A DNA stretch of 64,000 bases, taken from the NCBI GenBank assembly GCA_037043235.1, contig JAWRVZ010000181.1, forward strand, positions 806,001 through 870,000, written 5' to 3'. The notes beneath the pieces were generated by a model that saw only the letters and a program-made list of their open reading frames with translations, had not been told where the DNA came from and made no database searches. The position numbers were made by a program, and so were the translations under genes. Of this stretch, positions 61,363 to 64,000 are shown in pieces (within the stretch, counting starts at the first letter, position 1; each line of letters opens with the position of its first letter). This stretch comes from Rhodeus uyekii. Taxonomy: Eukaryota; Chordata; Actinopteri; Cypriniformes; Acheilognathidae.

Positions 61363-64000
61363 TCTAAAAAATCTCCTCTGTGCTCTTGAAGCTGTGCTGG
61401 GAGACACAAAAAGCCTCCTTGCAACGACACATATGGACAGTGACAAGGACCCTAACAAAACAGAAGATTAAAGACAAATCAGTCAGGAAGAATATGGAGA
61501 GAACAATTGTATCTGGCCACCAACTGAAAATCATCCCCTTTTTGGGGGTTGTCTTGCTGTTGCCTTCCCAGTGTACCTGATTCCAGAGATAACTGTCCCA
61601 GATTAGAAAATCCACACATTCTTAAATGATTTGTTACAAGGGACACAAATACAGGTGGCATTTTCCTTTTGAGTACAATATATGAAAACTATCCTCTGAC
61701 TTATTGAACATATTGGAGATTCCATAATGATAGATGCGGATGTATTATTTTTGTATTTATTTAAAAATATGCATCAAAGTTCATAATTCCAAAAAATGGC
61801 TAATGTCAAAACATCTAAACATCTTAAACAAGCCTTCTTATCTGGTTTTAATTTTGTGTAAAGACACATTTCAGCTTGTCTGGTTGGCTGACCAGTTAAA
61901 ATAGTTGGCAGACCAGCTAAGACCACCAAACCAGCTTATCTTAGTTCAAGATAGAATGGATCACCTTTGAATCCGCAGTATAAACTGCACAGCTGTGAAT
62001 CCTAGATCTACAAGCAATTTATTACTTCAAATAATCTGATATGTGATTTTTGCAGTAATATAATTTTACCAGTAGATGTCACCATGTTATAATCTAAGAG
62101 CACTCTAATACTAACCACAAACAGCAAAAAGGTGTAAACATTGTCTGGTCTAACAATTTCTATTAGATTGCTGGTTTTCAACTGAGAAAGGGCAAACGGG
62201 TTGGCAGGGTTTCTGGCATTAGTGAGAGAGGCTGACTGATCAATGAGTGGTGGGAGTCATTGGGGAAAGCAGCCATGCTTAAAATATGGAGCAGAACAGT
62301 GACGCACAGTGACTCCAATCACAGCATCAGCGCTTATTGACTATTCTGAGCTCTGAGGTTTTATTTTTGGGTCTGCTGGTTACTGACACTCTTGTCCTGT
62401 TTTTGGTTCACCTCACTTGACTTTCTCTTTCTGGCATCTGTTTGGAAAGACACAACAAGGTTCTACTCTAAAATGTGATGCGATGTCAAGGTTATTTGTC
62501 GAACCGGTGCAATTAAGAAGCTGCAGTAACCACTTTAAGAGTTTAGAAAAAGTCTTACATAAAATGTAAACCCGATATTATTAAGCTATTCTGAGTTTAG
62601 CTCAGTTTCACATTTTCAGACAGTGACAGAAAGTGTTTTGTGCTTTTGTACTTATACACTATTCTATGCCTTTTTGTGATATAACTAGTGTTCGAAAAAA
62701 AAAAAGAAAGAAAAAAAAGGGCACTTTAAAAACCTGGATAACGCATTTAATTAACCAAAATATGAAGTGTGGGATGTTGGACACTTCATGCACTCAAATG
62801 TGACTGCTATAATCACGTAACGAATGGGAAGGGGCTTTCAGATTTCGATATTGAATGACAAAATAATGTAATAAAATTCACTACACAGCTGTGAGTCCAC
62901 AGTGCTTAGTATAAGTGTATAGTGCATAGTGTGTCATTTGTTTTCTCCTTAATCTAAATATGCGCAAGACGAATATGTTTGACCACTGACTCGCACCTCG
63001 CATCTTTCACAGCGTCTCGCAGTCCTCAAGTAAAAAGAAGTTTAGTTATTTTAAAAAAACAAAGACACTGGACTTTGAGATTGTTTCATTCTGTCCGGCG
63101 TCTCATTTCAAAAAATGTTCTGTGTGAACGGGTTATGTGCACACACAGCAACAAGGCTTAAATACAGTCAACATTGAACCAGACATATCAAAGAATATGC
63201 TGTGAAAATACATTTTCACACTTAGTCACAGACTGATACTGCTTTTACACAACAGCTCAGTTTTTTTTCTCCGCCAGCACAAAAAGCTCCAAATGAAATC
63301 ATAGCAAAGTTCCTGAATGAATTGTGTTTTGAATGAAACGGCTGAAATAATGATTCAATGACTCATTCATAAAGACAACCTGGCATAACAATATAACTGA
63401 TGTAACCTGCACAAAGAGTCGCTAAAAGGTCTGTCTGAAACAAACTACAGCCAATCATATTTGAGGATCTGAATTAGTTGTATAATTAAAGTTAAGTAAA
63501 AAAATAATAAGTAAAAACTAAAATAAGTTAAATTATTATTGTATTGTAGTGTTTTCACCACCAAATTACCCAAATTATATGTATTACACCATCTGCTATC
63601 ACCAGATGGATGTGATTAGCTCTTAAGTTGGTGGTCTACTCTACATGTGGTACAAAACTAAGAAATGATGAGGTCAATATCCAGTCCCCTGTTTTGATGT
63701 TAATGCTCTACCCTGCTTTAGATGGCTATTGTGGTGAGACACATCTAAGAAACAAGTCACAGCTTTGTCTGAGTCACATGGAGAGTTTGAGTGTTGTCTC
63801 TGAGTGAAAAGCCTCTTGTGAATAGTGTAACATGCTGTGCGGAGTTGTGACAGGTCCTTCAGAGAGACAGAGATTGAAGAATGGCAGCATTTCAAATGAA
63901 TCTACTATACAATAGAATACTATAAATACAGCTCAGACTTACCAATAAAACTACTGCACATATAGCAGCTGGTGTCTTGACTGTAATCGTCATCTAGGGA

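Larger units (their letters stand above)
55655..64000. other. pde4c upstream region, mobile-element-rich, no further gene recognised
   Basis: Apart from the listed repeats, CRE sites and a weak alternative first exon at 56,199, no exon of a known gene was found on either strand. The window ends inside this stretch. Confidence 0.5.

Overview
This is vertebrate nuclear DNA: the genes have many exons with GT-AG introns, the background is A+T-rich, and it carries CA/TA microsatellites, a tRNA-derived SINE ending in the core GATAAAAGCGTCTGCTAAAT, and several MITE families. Intron sizes, protein similarity and repeat types point to a teleost, most likely a cyprinid (zebrafish/carp group). No prokaryotic feature, CRISPR array or virus was seen.

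Layout. (1) 1-7,640, plus strand: the 3' part of hltf, 22 exons whose lengths sum to an open frame of 847 codons plus stop. (2) 7,900-13,870, minus: a complete gyg1 (7 coding exons, 331 aa), tail-to-tail with hltf. (3) 15,118-18,400, minus: agtr1, one coding exon plus an inferred non-coding first exon with TATA box. (4) 18.4-25.7 kb: no gene recognised, repeats only. (5) 25,753-26,769, minus: a small, divergent but intact Zic-family zinc-finger gene with a SINE about 18 bp upstream of its ATG. (6) 29,068-33,250, minus: complete rab3a (220 aa) with non-coding exon 1 and a CCAAT/GC-box promoter. (7) 33.65 kb to at least 55.65 kb, minus: pde4c, with catalytic exons, UCR2, UCR1, an internal super-short first exon (16 aa) and a candidate long-form first exon (42 codons plus a split codon). 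(8) 46-64 kb: long pde4c 5' introns and flank, rich in mobile elements, with possible control sites.

How the genes fit together. hltf-gyg1-agtr1-zic corresponds to the human 3q24 neighbourhood, and rab3a-pde4c to the human 19p13.11 neighbour pair, so the window spans a junction of two ancestral blocks. The genes do not form one pathway: hltf acts in DNA damage tolerance, gyg1 primes glycogen, agtr1 is the angiotensin II receptor, rab3a acts in synaptic vesicle release, and pde4c hydrolyses cAMP.

Most interesting observations: the two pde4c first exons, one matching the MPEANYLL-type super-short start known from PDE4B5/PDE4D6 and one whose split codon fits the UCR1 exon; the fast-evolving zic copy; a GC-AG intron in gyg1; a Phe at TM7 position 7.43 of agtr1; and a Tigger/pogo-like element nested inside an older MITE, followed by a 60-bp tandem duplication.
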